This document shows positions 52,802 to 60,783 of a stretch of DNA of 64,000 nucleotides, piece after piece (the stretch's first letter is position 1; each line of letters begins with the position of its first letter). Source of the DNA: Stenotrophomonas sp. ASS1 (lineage in GTDB: Bacteria; Pseudomonadota; Gammaproteobacteria; Xanthomonadales; Xanthomonadaceae); NCBI RefSeq assembly GCF_004346925.1, contig NZ_CP031167.1:888001-952000 (forward strand), in the 5' to 3' direction. A program made the position numbers and the translations under genes. Below the pieces are notes generated by a model. That model saw only the letters and a program-made list of their open reading frames with translations. It did not search any database and was not told where the DNA came from.

Positions 52802-53908
52802 TCAGGCCGAGATTCCCGCCAGCACCGCATACATCACCACGAAGCTCACCAGGAACAGGTAGACGCCGCCGATGGCAAGGTAGCGCAACACGGTCAGCGC
52901 CTTGTTGCCGCCATACACGCGTTGCTGCATCCACAGCAGATAGACCGGGACCGCCAGCCACAGCAGGGCATACAGCCATTGGCTGGCGGCGGCGAAGGCG
53001 GGGGATGCGAGCGCGCTGCTGATGCCGGCGATGAGGAAGGTTGCCAGCAGCACCATCATCAGCCAGCAGTGGCTGTACAGCGCCACCACCAGATGTTCCA
53101 GATACCCCATCTGCCGTGGCACGTAGACGATGCGCAGTACCAGCGCGAACACCGGCATCAGGAAGAACAGGGCACCGGGCAATGCGGTCAGGATCGCCTG
53201 CATGTACAGATCGGTCTTGCCCCCCATGCGCTGGATGTTGGCGTTGCCGTTGTGCAGGCGCTTGTTGAGCCAGTTGTTGGCGAACCGGGGCCAGCCGGCC
53301 ACCACGATGGGGTTGGTGTCAGCGTCCCACGGTTTGCCGTTGACGGTGTGGTTGAAGAAGGTGCCGGGCTCGGTCGTGGCGACCTCCTTGCTGGTGCCGG
53401 TGAGCTCGGCTTTGCGCTGTGCGGCTGCCGCATTCACCGCCGCTCTGGCCATGGCGAAGCCGGCGTTGCCGGTGGCGGGTGAGTTGGCCTGCTGGCGATC
53501 GATCGTCGCGAGCTGTTTCGCGCGTGCGGCCTCGACCTGTTCAACGGTGATGGACTTGGCATACAGCGAATCGCCTCCGCCCATGCGGATGTCGTCGACG
53601 TGCACGAACAGTTTGCCGATGAAGAACGTAAACAGGGTGAGGATGACGAACAGCCGCAAAGGCTGCACGTATCCGACCCGGCGGCCCTTGAGGTAGTTCT
53701 GCGTGATGCGGCCGGGAACCCAGAGATCGCGCAGCGTGCGGAAGATGCGCCCGTCCAGGTGCCAGAAGGATTCGAACACTTCTTCGATGGCATGGCCCAC
53801 GTGCTTGAGCGGGTTGTGCGCCGATTGCCCGCAGCGATGGCAGTAGTGGCCCTGCAGGGCGGTGTTGCAGTTCTCGCAGTCGGCGTGAGCGCTGTCGGTC
53901 GAACTCAT
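52802..53908 (-). CDS. DUF3667-family membrane protein with N-terminal zinc ribbon
   Basis: 368 aa from the ATG at 53908 (MSSTDSAHADCENC); 27 further upstream residues are unlikely. The cysteines of CENCNTALQGHYCHRCGQ form a zinc ribbon. TLRDLWVPGRITQNYLKGRRVGYVQPLRLFVILTLFTFFIG is the DUF3667 core with the first membrane helix; four more helices lie in the C-terminal third. Function unknown. The soluble middle part (about 110-210) is periplasmic by prediction. Confidence 0.87.
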   Translation of the reverse strand: MSSTDSAHADCENCNTALQGHYCHRCGQSAHNPLKHVGHAIEEVFESFWHLDGRIFRTLRDLWVPGRITQNYLKGRRVGYVQPLRLFVILTLFTFFIGKLFVHVDDIRMGGGDSLYAKSITVEQVEAARAKQLATIDRQQANSPATGNAGFAMARAAVNAAAAQRKAELTGTSKEVATTEPGTFFNHTVNGKPWDADTNPIVVAGWPRFANNWLNKRLHNGNANIQRMGGKTDLYMQAILTALPGALFFLMPVFALVLRIVYVPRQMGYLEHLVVALYSHCWLMMVLLATFLIAGISSALASPAFAAASQWLYALLWLAVPVYLLWMQQRVYGGNKALTVLRYLAIGGVYLFLVSFVVMYAVLAGISA

Positions 53909-54015
53909 GGGCAATGGGCCAGGCGTCGGATGAAGGCGTCTACGATAGCGAATTTTCAGGTTTCGTTCAGCTTTGTTTTGGAGTGCCAACGAGCGTGTGT
54001 AAGGCGATCAAAAGC

Positions 54016-54038
54016 ATCCACGCGTGGCGTGGATCTAC
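54016..54038 (-). repeat. SMAG-type unit
   Basis: Minus-strand GTAGATCCACGCCACGCGTG. It lies in the 511-bp gap 53909-54419, which otherwise holds the Ser-tRNA-related repeats listed next. Confidence 0.85.
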
Positions 54039-54075
54039 CGATGGATCTGGAGGAACAAGCCCCTCTGTTGAGGGG

Positions 54076-54177
54076 CTGCCCCGACAGGGGCGGGGAGAGG
54101 CCGGCAAAGGGAGGGGCCCAAAGGTTGCGCAGCAACGTTTGGGGCGAAGCGCGCGCAGCGCACTTCGCGTCCCGCGC
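54076..54177 (-). repeat. Dispersed repeat behind tRNA-Ser-type terminator, copy B
   Basis: Inverse-orientation homologue of 36571-36669; shared blocks include GGCGCGGGACGCG, GGGCCCCTCCCTTTGCCGGC and CCTGTCGGGGCAG. A CAAGCCCCTCTGTTGAGGGGC hairpin-like stretch at about 54056-54076 adjoins it in this copy only. Confidence 0.85.
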
Positions 54178-54230
54178 CAGATAACTGAAAAAGGCCGCCC
54201 CTGGGGGCAGCCTTTTTCAGTTATCTGGCG
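54175..54230 (-). terminator. Second tRNA-Ser-type terminator hairpin (orphan)
   Basis: Arms CGCCAGATAACTGAAAAAGG (54175-54194) and CCTTTTTCAGTTATCTGGCG (54211-54230), a perfect 20-bp stem. It follows, on the minus strand, a fragment of a tRNA-Ser 3' end. Confidence 0.85.
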
Positions 54231-54244
54231 GAGAGAGGGGGATT
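54224..54244 (-). pseudogene. tRNA-Ser 3'-end remnant (21 nt)
   Basis: The 21 bases at 54224-54244 are identical to 54418-54438, the 3' end of tRNA-Ser(GGA) plus its first trailing bases. The rest of the tRNA is missing. It is either the stump of a deleted tandem tRNA-Ser or an att-type duplication. Confidence 0.7.
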
Positions 54245-54365
54245 GTCGTGTGCATCCATGCACCCGATCCCGATGCGCGTTGCGCCTCGGGACCCGCCTG
54301 CGGCGGTCCGGTTCTGCTCCTGCAGAACCGTCGAACCCCGGCGTGGCTTCTCACCACCCATCCCA

Positions 54366-54426
54366 TCCGCCAGACAAACGCAAAAGGGCCACCCTGTGGG
54401 CGGCCCTTTTGCGTTTGTCTGGCGGA
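54366..54426 (-). terminator. Terminator of tRNA-Ser(GGA), stem shared with the tRNA 3' end
   Basis: A perfect 25-bp inverted repeat: 54366-54390 and 54402-54426 (inner part AAAAGGGCC / GGCCCTTTT). The right arm includes the last bases of the tRNA (CCGCCA), so processed tRNA and terminator compete for them. Confidence 0.9.
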
Positions 54427-54512
54427 GAGAGGGGGATTCGAACCCCCGAAGCGCGGTTTAGACGCTTACACACTTTCCAGGCGTGCTCCTTCAACCACTC
54501 GGACACCTCTCC
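54420..54512 (-). tRNA. tRNA-Ser (anticodon GGA)
   Basis: 93 nt with CCA, class II. Acceptor GGAGAGG / CCTCTCT; anticodon loop CTGGAAA gives GGA; long variable arm. Minus strand, diverging from dnaX. Confidence 0.96.
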
Positions 54513-54674
54513 GGATCCCTGCCATCGGCAAACGCCTCAGCAGGGGCGCAGATTCTAGCGGGCCGCGCGGCACTTCACAAGCACCCCGGTCAGGAACCTG
54601 CGAAGGACGTGCCGGAGGCGAGGGGGCTGGACAGGCATGGCACAATGGAACATCCGATGGAAAACGGTGGCCTG

Positions 54675-56711
54675 ATGTCCTATCTCGTCCTTGCCCGCAA
54701 GTGGCGTCCGAAGCGTTTTGCCGAGCTGGTGGGCCAGGAACACGTGGTCCGTGCGCTCAGCAACGCGCTGGACAGCGGCCGGGTCCACCATGCGTTCCTG
54801 TTCACCGGTACCCGCGGCGTGGGCAAGACCACCATCGCGCGCATCTTCGCCAAGTCGCTGAACTGCGAGCAGGGCACCAGCGCAGACCCATGCGGCCAGT
54901 GCGCGGCCTGCCTGGACATCGACGCTGGCCGCTACATCGACCTGCTGGAAATCGACGCCGCGTCCAACACCGGTGTGGATGACGTGCGCGAGGTGATCGA
55001 GAACGCGCAGTACATGCCCTCGCGTGGCAAGTACAAGGTCTACCTGATCGACGAAGTGCACATGCTGTCCAAGGCGGCGTTCAACGCGCTGCTGAAGACG
55101 CTGGAAGAGCCGCCGGAGCACGTGAAGTTCCTGCTGGCCACCACCGACCCGCAGAAGCTGCCGGTCACCGTGCTCAGCCGCTGCCTGCAGTTCAACCTCA
55201 AGCGCCTGGACGAGGATCAGATCCAGGGCCAGATGACCCGCATCCTGGCGGCTGAGGAAATCGAGGCCGACGGCAGCGCCATCGTGCAGCTGGCCAAGGC
55301 CGCCGACGGCAGCCTGCGTGACGGCCTGTCGCTGCTGGACCAGGCGATCGCCTACGCCGGCGGCGCGCTGCGCGAGGACGTGGTGCGCACCATGCTGGGC
55401 ACGGTCGACCGCACCCAGGTGGCAGCGATGCTCGATGCGCTGGCCGAAGGCGATGGTTCGCGCCTGTTGCAGGTGGTGGCTGCGCTGGCGGAGTTCTCGC
55501 CGGACTGGAGCGGCGTACTGGAAGCGCTGGCCGAAGGCCTGCATCGCATCCAGGTGCAGCAGCTGGTACCGGGTGCCGCAGCGGCTGCCGAAGGCCTGGA
55601 TGCGACGGTGTTCGCCGAACGCCTGCGTCCGGAAGTGGTGCAGCTCTGGTATCAGATGGCCTTGAACGGCCGTCGCGACCTGCCGCTGGCACCTAGCCCG
55701 CGCGCGGGCTTTGAAATGGCTGTGCTGCGCATGTTGGCGTTCCGCCCGGCCGCGGCGGTCCCGCCGGTGCCGAAGTCGGTGGATGGTGCAGGCAATGCGC
55801 CGGGTGGCAATACTGCCGGTGGTGGCAGCGGTACGGGTACCCACGAAGCGACACCGGCGGCTGCCGCCACTTTGGCAAGCCCGGCCGTAGTAGCGCAGGT
55901 GGCCGCTCCGGCGCAGGTCGCGCCGCGCGAACCTGAACCCGAACCTGAGCCGGCCCCACGACCCGAACCGGACCCGACCCCGGAGCCCGAGCCGGTTCCG
56001 GTGGAAGAGCCCGTGTCACCGCCGCCGGTGAAGGCCGAAGCAGCGGCACCGGCATCCGTTGAAGCCGAAGCGGGCGACGACCCGCCGCCGTGGGCCACCG
56101 ACGAAGCCGAGGCGCGTGACGAGGCGCTGGCGGCCGAGATGGCTGGGCCGGACGCTGCCATGGTGGCGCCCTGGCATGAACCGCCAGCTCCCGTCGCGGC
56201 TCCCAGCGAGCCTGCGCCGCCCGAGCGCCCGTTCCGCACTGAAGGCATTGCCATCGCGCCGGCCGAGCCGGCCCCGGCACGTGATGCCGTGCCGCAGGAA
56301 GGTGTCAGCGATCTGGCCAGCGCCGAGGATTGGCTGGATCTGGTCGCCAACAGTGGCCTGAGCGGCCCGTCGCGGCAGCTGGCCGCCAACGCTGCCTTCA
56401 TCAGTTGCCAGCACGGGACCTTGAAACTGGGCCTTTCGCCCGGATTTGAATACCTGCGCTCGGAGCGCGCGCTGGCCGCCCTGGGCGAGATGCTGGAGAA
56501 GGCCCTCGGCCAGGCGCCGAAGATCGTGGTCGAGACCGTGGAAACCGAACACGTTCCGGCCGAGACCCTGCACCAGCGTGCCGACCGCCAGCGTAGTGAG
56601 CGGCAGCAGGTGGCAGAGGCCGTTTTCATGGACGACCCGGAAGTGCAGGTGCTGATCCAACAGCACGGTGCCCGGGTTGTTTCCGATTCCATCCGTTCTT
56701 TTGACGAGTAA
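54675..56711 (+). CDS. dnaX: DNA polymerase III subunit gamma/tau
   Basis: 678 aa from the ATG at 54675 (MSYLVLARKWRPKRFAELVG, the family's usual start); an in-frame ATG at 54657 is an alternative. AAA+ clamp loader: Walker A GTRGVGKTT, zinc Cys in CEQGTSADPCGQCAAC, Walker B YLIDEVHMLS, sensor 1 TTDPQKLPVTVLSRC. Domain III is followed by a Pro/Glu-rich linker (REPEPEPEPAPRPEPDP, about residues 418-450) and a tau C-terminal domain. It loads the beta clamp and couples polymerases. No A-rich slippery heptamer for a shortened gamma form was noticed. Confidence 0.96.
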   Translation: MSYLVLARKWRPKRFAELVGQEHVVRALSNALDSGRVHHAFLFTGTRGVGKTTIARIFAKSLNCEQGTSADPCGQCAACLDIDAGRYIDLLEIDAASNTGVDDVREVIENAQYMPSRGKYKVYLIDEVHMLSKAAFNALLKTLEEPPEHVKFLLATTDPQKLPVTVLSRCLQFNLKRLDEDQIQGQMTRILAAEEIEADGSAIVQLAKAADGSLRDGLSLLDQAIAYAGGALREDVVRTMLGTVDRTQVAAMLDALAEGDGSRLLQVVAALAEFSPDWSGVLEALAEGLHRIQVQQLVPGAAAAAEGLDATVFAERLRPEVVQLWYQMALNGRRDLPLAPSPRAGFEMAVLRMLAFRPAAAVPPVPKSVDGAGNAPGGNTAGGGSGTGTHEATPAAAATLASPAVVAQVAAPAQVAPREPEPEPEPAPRPEPDPTPEPEPVPVEEPVSPPPVKAEAAAPASVEAEAGDDPPPWATDEAEARDEALAAEMAGPDAAMVAPWHEPPAPVAAPSEPAPPERPFRTEGIAIAPAEPAPARDAVPQEGVSDLASAEDWLDLVANSGLSGPSRQLAANAAFISCQHGTLKLGLSPGFEYLRSERALAALGEMLEKALGQAPKIVVETVETEHVPAETLHQRADRQRSERQQVAEAVFMDDPEVQVLIQQHGARVVSDSIRSFDE

Positions 56712-56717
56712 GACACC

Positions 56718-57038
56718 ATGCGCGGAAACATCGCCCAACTGATGCAGCAGGCCCAGAAGATGCAGGAAAACCTGCAGAAGGCCCAGGAAGAAATCGCCAA
56801 GATCGAAGTGACCGGCAGCGCCGGCGGCGGCATGGTCAGCGTGACCCTGACCGGTGCCAAGGAATGCCGCAAGGTGCGCATCGACCCGTCGCTGACCAGC
56901 GACCCGGAGATGCTGGAAGACCTGATCGCCGCCGCCTTCAATGATGCGTCGAACAAGATCGATGCCGAGTCGAAGTCGAAGATGGGGTCGGCCACCGCCG
57001 GCATGCAGCTGCCGCCGGGCATGAAGCTGCCGTTCTGA
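56718..57038 (+). CDS. ybaB: YbaB/EbfC-family nucleoid-associated protein
   Basis: 106 aa. [20 protein letters not shown] starts a long helical arm; [20 protein letters not shown] is the family core. It forms a dimeric tweezer that binds DNA. It starts 6 bp after dnaX; the dnaX-ybaB-recR order is conserved in proteobacteria. Confidence 0.96.
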   Translation: MRGNIAQLMQQAQKMQENLQKAQEEIAKIEVTGSAGGGMVSVTLTGAKECRKVRIDPSLTSDPEMLEDLIAAAFNDASNKIDAESKSKMGSATAGMQLPPGMKLPF

Positions 57039-57045
57039 TTTTCAG

Positions 57046-57073
57046 CGTGGCACCCGTGTAACCGGGTGCCACG
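57046..57073 (+). terminator. Hairpin after ybaB
   Basis: CGTGGCACCCG / CGGGTGCCACG perfect stem, 8 bp after the stop, without a clear T-run. Confidence 0.6.
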
Positions 57074-57079
57074 GATCCC

Positions 57080-57160
57080 GTAGAGTCGAGCTTGCTCGAC
57101 TGTTCCAACCTTCAGTCGAGCATGGCTCGACTCTACAAACAGCTGTCGAGCGTGCTCGAC
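57080..57160. repeat. SMAG-type pair plus a third unit (GTCGAGC type)
   Basis: GTAGAGTCGAGCTTGCTCGA (57080-57101), facing copy ending GACTCTAC at 57136, and GTCGAGCGTGCTCGAC at 57145-57160, which lies 19 bp before the recR start. Confidence 0.9.
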
Positions 57161-57179
57161 GCCATGAAAGCATGCCGCC

Positions 57180-57779
57180 GTGTCCGCACCCCTGCTTGAA
57201 CAATTGATCGACGCATTGCGGGTGCTGCCTGGCGTCGGCCAGAAGACTGCGCAGCGCATGGCCTATCACCTGCTCGAGCGCGAGCGCGAAGGTGGCCAGC
57301 GTCTGGCCGAGACACTGGCATTGGCGGTGGAGCGAATCGGCCACTGCGTGCAGTGCCGCGATTTCAGCGAAACCGAGCTGTGCCCGACCTGTGCCAACGG
57401 CAGCCGCGAGCGCAGCCAGCTGTGCGTGGTCGAATCGCCGGCCGACCGCCTGGCCATCGAAAACGCCACCGGTTTCCGCGGTGTCTACTTCGTGCTGCAG
57501 GGGCGGCTGTCGCCGCTCGATGGCATCGGCCCGCGCGAGCTGGGCCTGGAGCAGCTGGAGCGGCGGCTGGCCGAAGGCGAGGTGCAGGAGCTGATCATCG
57601 CCACCAGCGCCACTGTCGAGGGCGAGGCCACCGCGCATTACCTGGCGCAGCTGGCGCGCGCACGCAAGGTGCAGCCGAGTCGTTTGGCGCAGGGCCTGCC
57701 ACTTGGCGGTGAACTTGAATACGTCGATCGCGGCACGCTCTCGCACGCGTTCGGAACGCGCAGCGAATTCCGCGATTGA
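57180..57779 (+). CDS. recR: Recombination mediator RecR
   Basis: 199 aa from a GTG at 57180. Helix-hairpin-helix near the N-terminus ([20 protein letters not shown]), a four-cysteine zinc finger ([16 protein letters not shown]), a Toprim domain ([16 protein letters not shown]) and the Walker-B-like C-terminus. With RecO/RecF it loads RecA at gaps. A SMAG palindrome lies just ahead of its start. Confidence 0.97.
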   Translation: MSAPLLEQLIDALRVLPGVGQKTAQRMAYHLLEREREGGQRLAETLALAVERIGHCVQCRDFSETELCPTCANGSRERSQLCVVESPADRLAIENATGFRGVYFVLQGRLSPLDGIGPRELGLEQLERRLAEGEVQELIIATSATVEGEATAHYLAQLARARKVQPSRLAQGLPLGGELEYVDRGTLSHAFGTRSEFRD

Positions 57780-57851
57780 GCAACGGCCGGCATGGCCGGG
57801 CGCGGGCGCGGCCGGCCTACAATGCGGATGACATCCCCGCCGAGGCCGACC

Positions 57852-58211
57852 ATGAGCAACGAAACCCTCTTCAGCAAGATCATCCGTCGCGAGATCCCGG
57901 CCACCATCGTCTACGAGGATGACGAGGTGCTGGGCTTCAAGGACATCGCACCGCAGGCGCCGGTGCACGTGCTGTTCATTCCGAAGAACGAGATCATTCC
58001 GACCCTGGATGACCTGCAGCCGTCGCAGGCGCACCTGATCGGCAAGCTGGCGCTGGCTGCCGCCGAGTACGCGCGCCGCGAGGGCTTTGCTCAGGACGGC
58101 TACCGCATCGTGATGAACTGCCGCGAGGACGCCGGGCAGACCGTGTTCCATATCCACATGCACCTGCTGGCCGGTGCGCCGCTGGGGCACTTCGGTACCC
58201 CGGGGCGTTGA
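57852..58211 (+). CDS. hinT: HIT-family nucleotide-binding protein (HinT-like)
   Basis: 119 aa from the ATG at 57852 (MSNETLFSKIIRREIPATIV); the frame is open 20 codons further up. The histidine triad HIHMHLLAG lies near residues 98-106. HinT hydrolyses adenosine phosphoramidates. The length and start are typical. Confidence 0.94.
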   Translation: MSNETLFSKIIRREIPATIVYEDDEVLGFKDIAPQAPVHVLFIPKNEIIPTLDDLQPSQAHLIGKLALAAAEYARREGFAQDGYRIVMNCREDAGQTVFHIHMHLLAGAPLGHFGTPGR

Positions 58212-58218
58212 AGCCCCT

Positions 58219-58241
58219 ATCCACGCCTGGCGTGGATCTAC
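58219..58241 (-). repeat. SMAG-type unit
   Basis: Minus-strand GTAGATCCACGCCAGGCGTG, between hinT and the shared terminator. Confidence 0.85.
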
Positions 58242-58260
58242 CGTATCCCGACGAGGATGG

Positions 58261-58286
58261 AAAAAGCCGCCCGAGGGCGGCCTTTT
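58261..58286. terminator. Bidirectional terminator between hinT and slp
   Basis: AAAAGCCGCCC-GA-GGGCGGCCTTTT with runs on both sides, between convergent genes. Confidence 0.9.
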
Positions 58287-58309
58287 CCGTCATGCCTGTG
58301 CGGTGACGA

Positions 58310-58837
58310 TCACCACCAGCCCCAGCGACCATAGCCGCCCCAGTACGGGCCATACGGGCTCGGGCCCCACGGGCCATAGGGGTAGGGCACCACGTCGACC
58401 TGACGCTGTTCCGGCCACAGGTAGATCACATCGGCCGACAGCTTCGGCAGGCGGTAGTCGTATTCGCCGATGCGGGTGTTCTGGTAGCCGTCGATCTTGC
58501 CGATGAAGGTCACGTCACGACCGGCTTCGAACACCGCCGGGTCGTAGAAGCCGGCACGGCAGGCGATGAAACGACCGTCGCTGGCATCGGACGAAGTGGT
58601 GTTCGGGCGGCCACTGCCATTGAGCGGGCGCGAGATGATCTGGAAGCAGGTCTCGCCCTGGCCGGGCTTGGTTTCGATGATGCGACCGCCCCAACGGACC
58701 GGCGTGCCGACCTGCTGGGTAGCGACCGAATCGCGAGGGGAGACCAGGCTGAACTGTCCCTGCAGCGGCTTGGGGGCCGTGGCGCAGGCCGACAGGGCCA
58801 GCGTGGCCACAGCGGTGAGAAGGAACTTGGTGTTCAT
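58310..58837 (-). CDS. slp: Slp-family outer-membrane lipoprotein
   Basis: 175 aa from the ATG at 58837. A lipoprotein signal ends in TLALSAC (lipobox). The Slp domain follows: VRWGGRIIETKPGQGETCFQ, FIACRAGFYDPAVFEAGRDV and VTFIGKIDGYQNTRIGEYDY. The last 25 residues are rich in Tyr, Trp, Gly and Pro (YPYGPWGPSPYGPYWGGYG), a tail that E. coli Slp lacks as far as I know. Slp is a starvation/stationary-phase lipoprotein of unclear role. Its start overlaps the stop of the transglutaminase gene (ATGA), so it ends a four-gene operon. Confidence 0.9.
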   Translation of the reverse strand: MNTKFLLTAVATLALSACATAPKPLQGQFSLVSPRDSVATQQVGTPVRWGGRIIETKPGQGETCFQIISRPLNGSGRPNTTSSDASDGRFIACRAGFYDPAVFEAGRDVTFIGKIDGYQNTRIGEYDYRLPKLSADVIYLWPEQRQVDVVPYPYGPWGPSPYGPYWGGYGRWGWW

Positions 58838-60783
58838 GGGGAGGCTCCGGAAGTCGGGCGATGCCTGCGCAGGTCCCGCAATAATGAAGCGAGGTCGGTG
58901 CAAGTTCCAGCGTAACGCGCATCAGCGAAACGCTGGCTGAGCGCGAGCAAGGCCGGGTCAGGACGCTGCCGGTGTACGCGCTGTGCCCAGTCCTGGGCGG
59001 TTTCGTGCGGTTCACGGGCCAGGCCGAGGCGGGCGTAGCGCCGTCCGAGCCGGTGCCACGCGCGCAGCAGCGGGTCGCGTTCGCGCTCGCCACGGGCCAG
59101 CAGCCAGGCCATCCACGCCAGCGCCAGCAGTGCGGCCACCACGAAGCCAGCGACCAGCTGCCCAGGGCCCAGATCGTCCAGCCCGAACGGCTTGAGCAGC
59201 TGTTGCTGGCGGCGCGCATCGAACGACAGCACCAGGTCGTTCCAGCCGCGGCGCAGCCAGTCGCCCAGCTGGCCCAGCTGCAGCCAACGCTGCTGCAGTG
59301 GCGTGTCCGTGCCGGCCTGCAGGCGGTCATCCAGTGTGTCCAGGATGCGTTCCGGTGCCACGGCTGCGGTCGGGTCAACCCGGACCCAGCCGCGCTGCGG
59401 CAGCCACACCTCGGCCCAGGCGTGGGCATCCATTCGCCGCACTACCCAGTAGTCGCCGATGCGGTTGCGGGTGCCGCCGGCGAAACCGGTCACCACCCGC
59501 GCCGGGACGCCGGCGTTGCGCATCAGCACCACGAAGGCCGAGCTGAAGTGTTCACAGAAGCCGGCCTTGTAGCCGAACAGGAACTCGTCGATCGGGTCGC
59601 GTCCCGCCGCAGGGGTGTCCAGCGTGTACGAGAAGTCGGTGGTGATCCATTGCAGCGCGCGGCGCACGATGGCCTCGTCATCGCTGCCAGCCTCCTGTCG
59701 CCATTGCTGCGCCAACGTGGCGGTGCGCGGGTTGAAGCCGGTTGGCAGCTGCAGCGTCGCGCGGCGCAGATAGGGCGACAGCGTGCTGTCGAAACGCAGG
59801 GGAGGGGCCGAATGCAACCGCCAGCGGCTGAGCGAGGCCAGCGGGCGTTCGCTGTTCAGGCTCATGTCCGCATCCAGCATGCTGCCTGCAGGCGCGCGGC
59901 TGGGCAGGTCCAGCGCCACCAGCTGGCGGCGGTCGGTCGGCTCGTAGTCGATCTGGTAATCCCAGCCCTGTGTACTTGCTTCAACCACCGCAGCAGGCCG
60001 CCGCGCGCTGGCGCGGTCGCGTGTCCAGCGCCGTCCATCGAAGGCTGTCAGTACAGGGCCGCGCCAGTAACGCTGCGCCGGCTCGGGTGGAGTGCCGAAG
60101 AACTGCACGCGCAGCGCCGGGCTGTCGTCGGCCATCAGGTCCAACCACTGGCCGGGCTCCATGCTGTCGGACAACCCCGGTGTACCCACGGCGCGCTCGG
60201 GAACACCCCACAGTGGTGTGGCCAGGCGCGGGAACAGCCAGAAGCAGGCCAATGCCAGCGGCAGGCCGATCGCCAACAGGCGGCCGACACCATGCAGCTG
60301 CCCGCGCAGTGGCAGGCGGCCGGCATGACCTTCATCCTGGGCCAGGCGTTGCAGCGCGATCAGTGCGCTGCCCCCGGCCAGCGCGGCCAACGCGGTTGTC
60401 AGCGGCCCCTGGTCGAGCAGGAATGCTGCAAAGGGCGAGAACAGCGCGAAGCCGAGCAGGCTGCGGGCATCACGCAGGCTGCGCAGCTCGCTGGACTTGA
60501 TCGCCAGCATCGCGGCCAGCAGTGCGCAACCGGTATCGCGCCCGGGGCGCACCATGCCCATCTGCCAGACGATGGCGCCGAGCATGCCCAGCACCAGCAG
60601 CAGGCGTACCGGCATCGGCAACACTGTCCGCCACGACAGGGCGGCGGTGATGATCGCCGCCAGCGCGATCACACCAGCCAGCAGTGGCGGCAGCTGCAGC
60701 AGCAACGGCAACAAGGCCAGCGCCGCGCTGGCCAGGGTCCAGTTGCGGGCATTGCGGTCGAGCAGGGCCGGGGTCTCAGTCAT
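58834..60783 (-). CDS. TgpA-like membrane transglutaminase (DUF3488/DUF4129)
   Basis: 649 aa. About six N-terminal membrane helices (to about residue 190) precede a periplasmic transglutaminase core with Cys in FGYKAGFCEHFSSAFVVLMR, His in MDAHAWAEVWLPQRGWVRVD and the following Asp. A late membrane helix (AGFVVAALLALAWMAWLLAR) precedes a cytoplasmic DUF4129-like end. It resembles Pseudomonas TgpA. It overlaps the DUF58 gene by 8 bp. Confidence 0.92.
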   Translation of the reverse strand: MTETPALLDRNARNWTLASAALALLPLLLQLPPLLAGVIALAAIITAALSWRTVLPMPVRLLLVLGMLGAIVWQMGMVRPGRDTGCALLAAMLAIKSSELRSLRDARSLLGFALFSPFAAFLLDQGPLTTALAALAGGSALIALQRLAQDEGHAGRLPLRGQLHGVGRLLAIGLPLALACFWLFPRLATPLWGVPERAVGTPGLSDSMEPGQWLDLMADDSPALRVQFFGTPPEPAQRYWRGPVLTAFDGRRWTRDRASARRPAAVVEASTQGWDYQIDYEPTDRRQLVALDLPSRAPAGSMLDADMSLNSERPLASLSRWRLHSAPPLRFDSTLSPYLRRATLQLPTGFNPRTATLAQQWRQEAGSDDEAIVRRALQWITTDFSYTLDTPAAGRDPIDEFLFGYKAGFCEHFSSAFVVLMRNAGVPARVVTGFAGGTRNRIGDYWVVRRMDAHAWAEVWLPQRGWVRVDPTAAVAPERILDTLDDRLQAGTDTPLQQRWLQLGQLGDWLRRGWNDLVLSFDARRQQQLLKPFGLDDLGPGQLVAGFVVAALLALAWMAWLLARGERERDPLLRAWHRLGRRYARLGLAREPHETAQDWAQRVHRQRPDPALLALSQRFADARYAGTCTDLASLLRDLRRHRPTSGASP

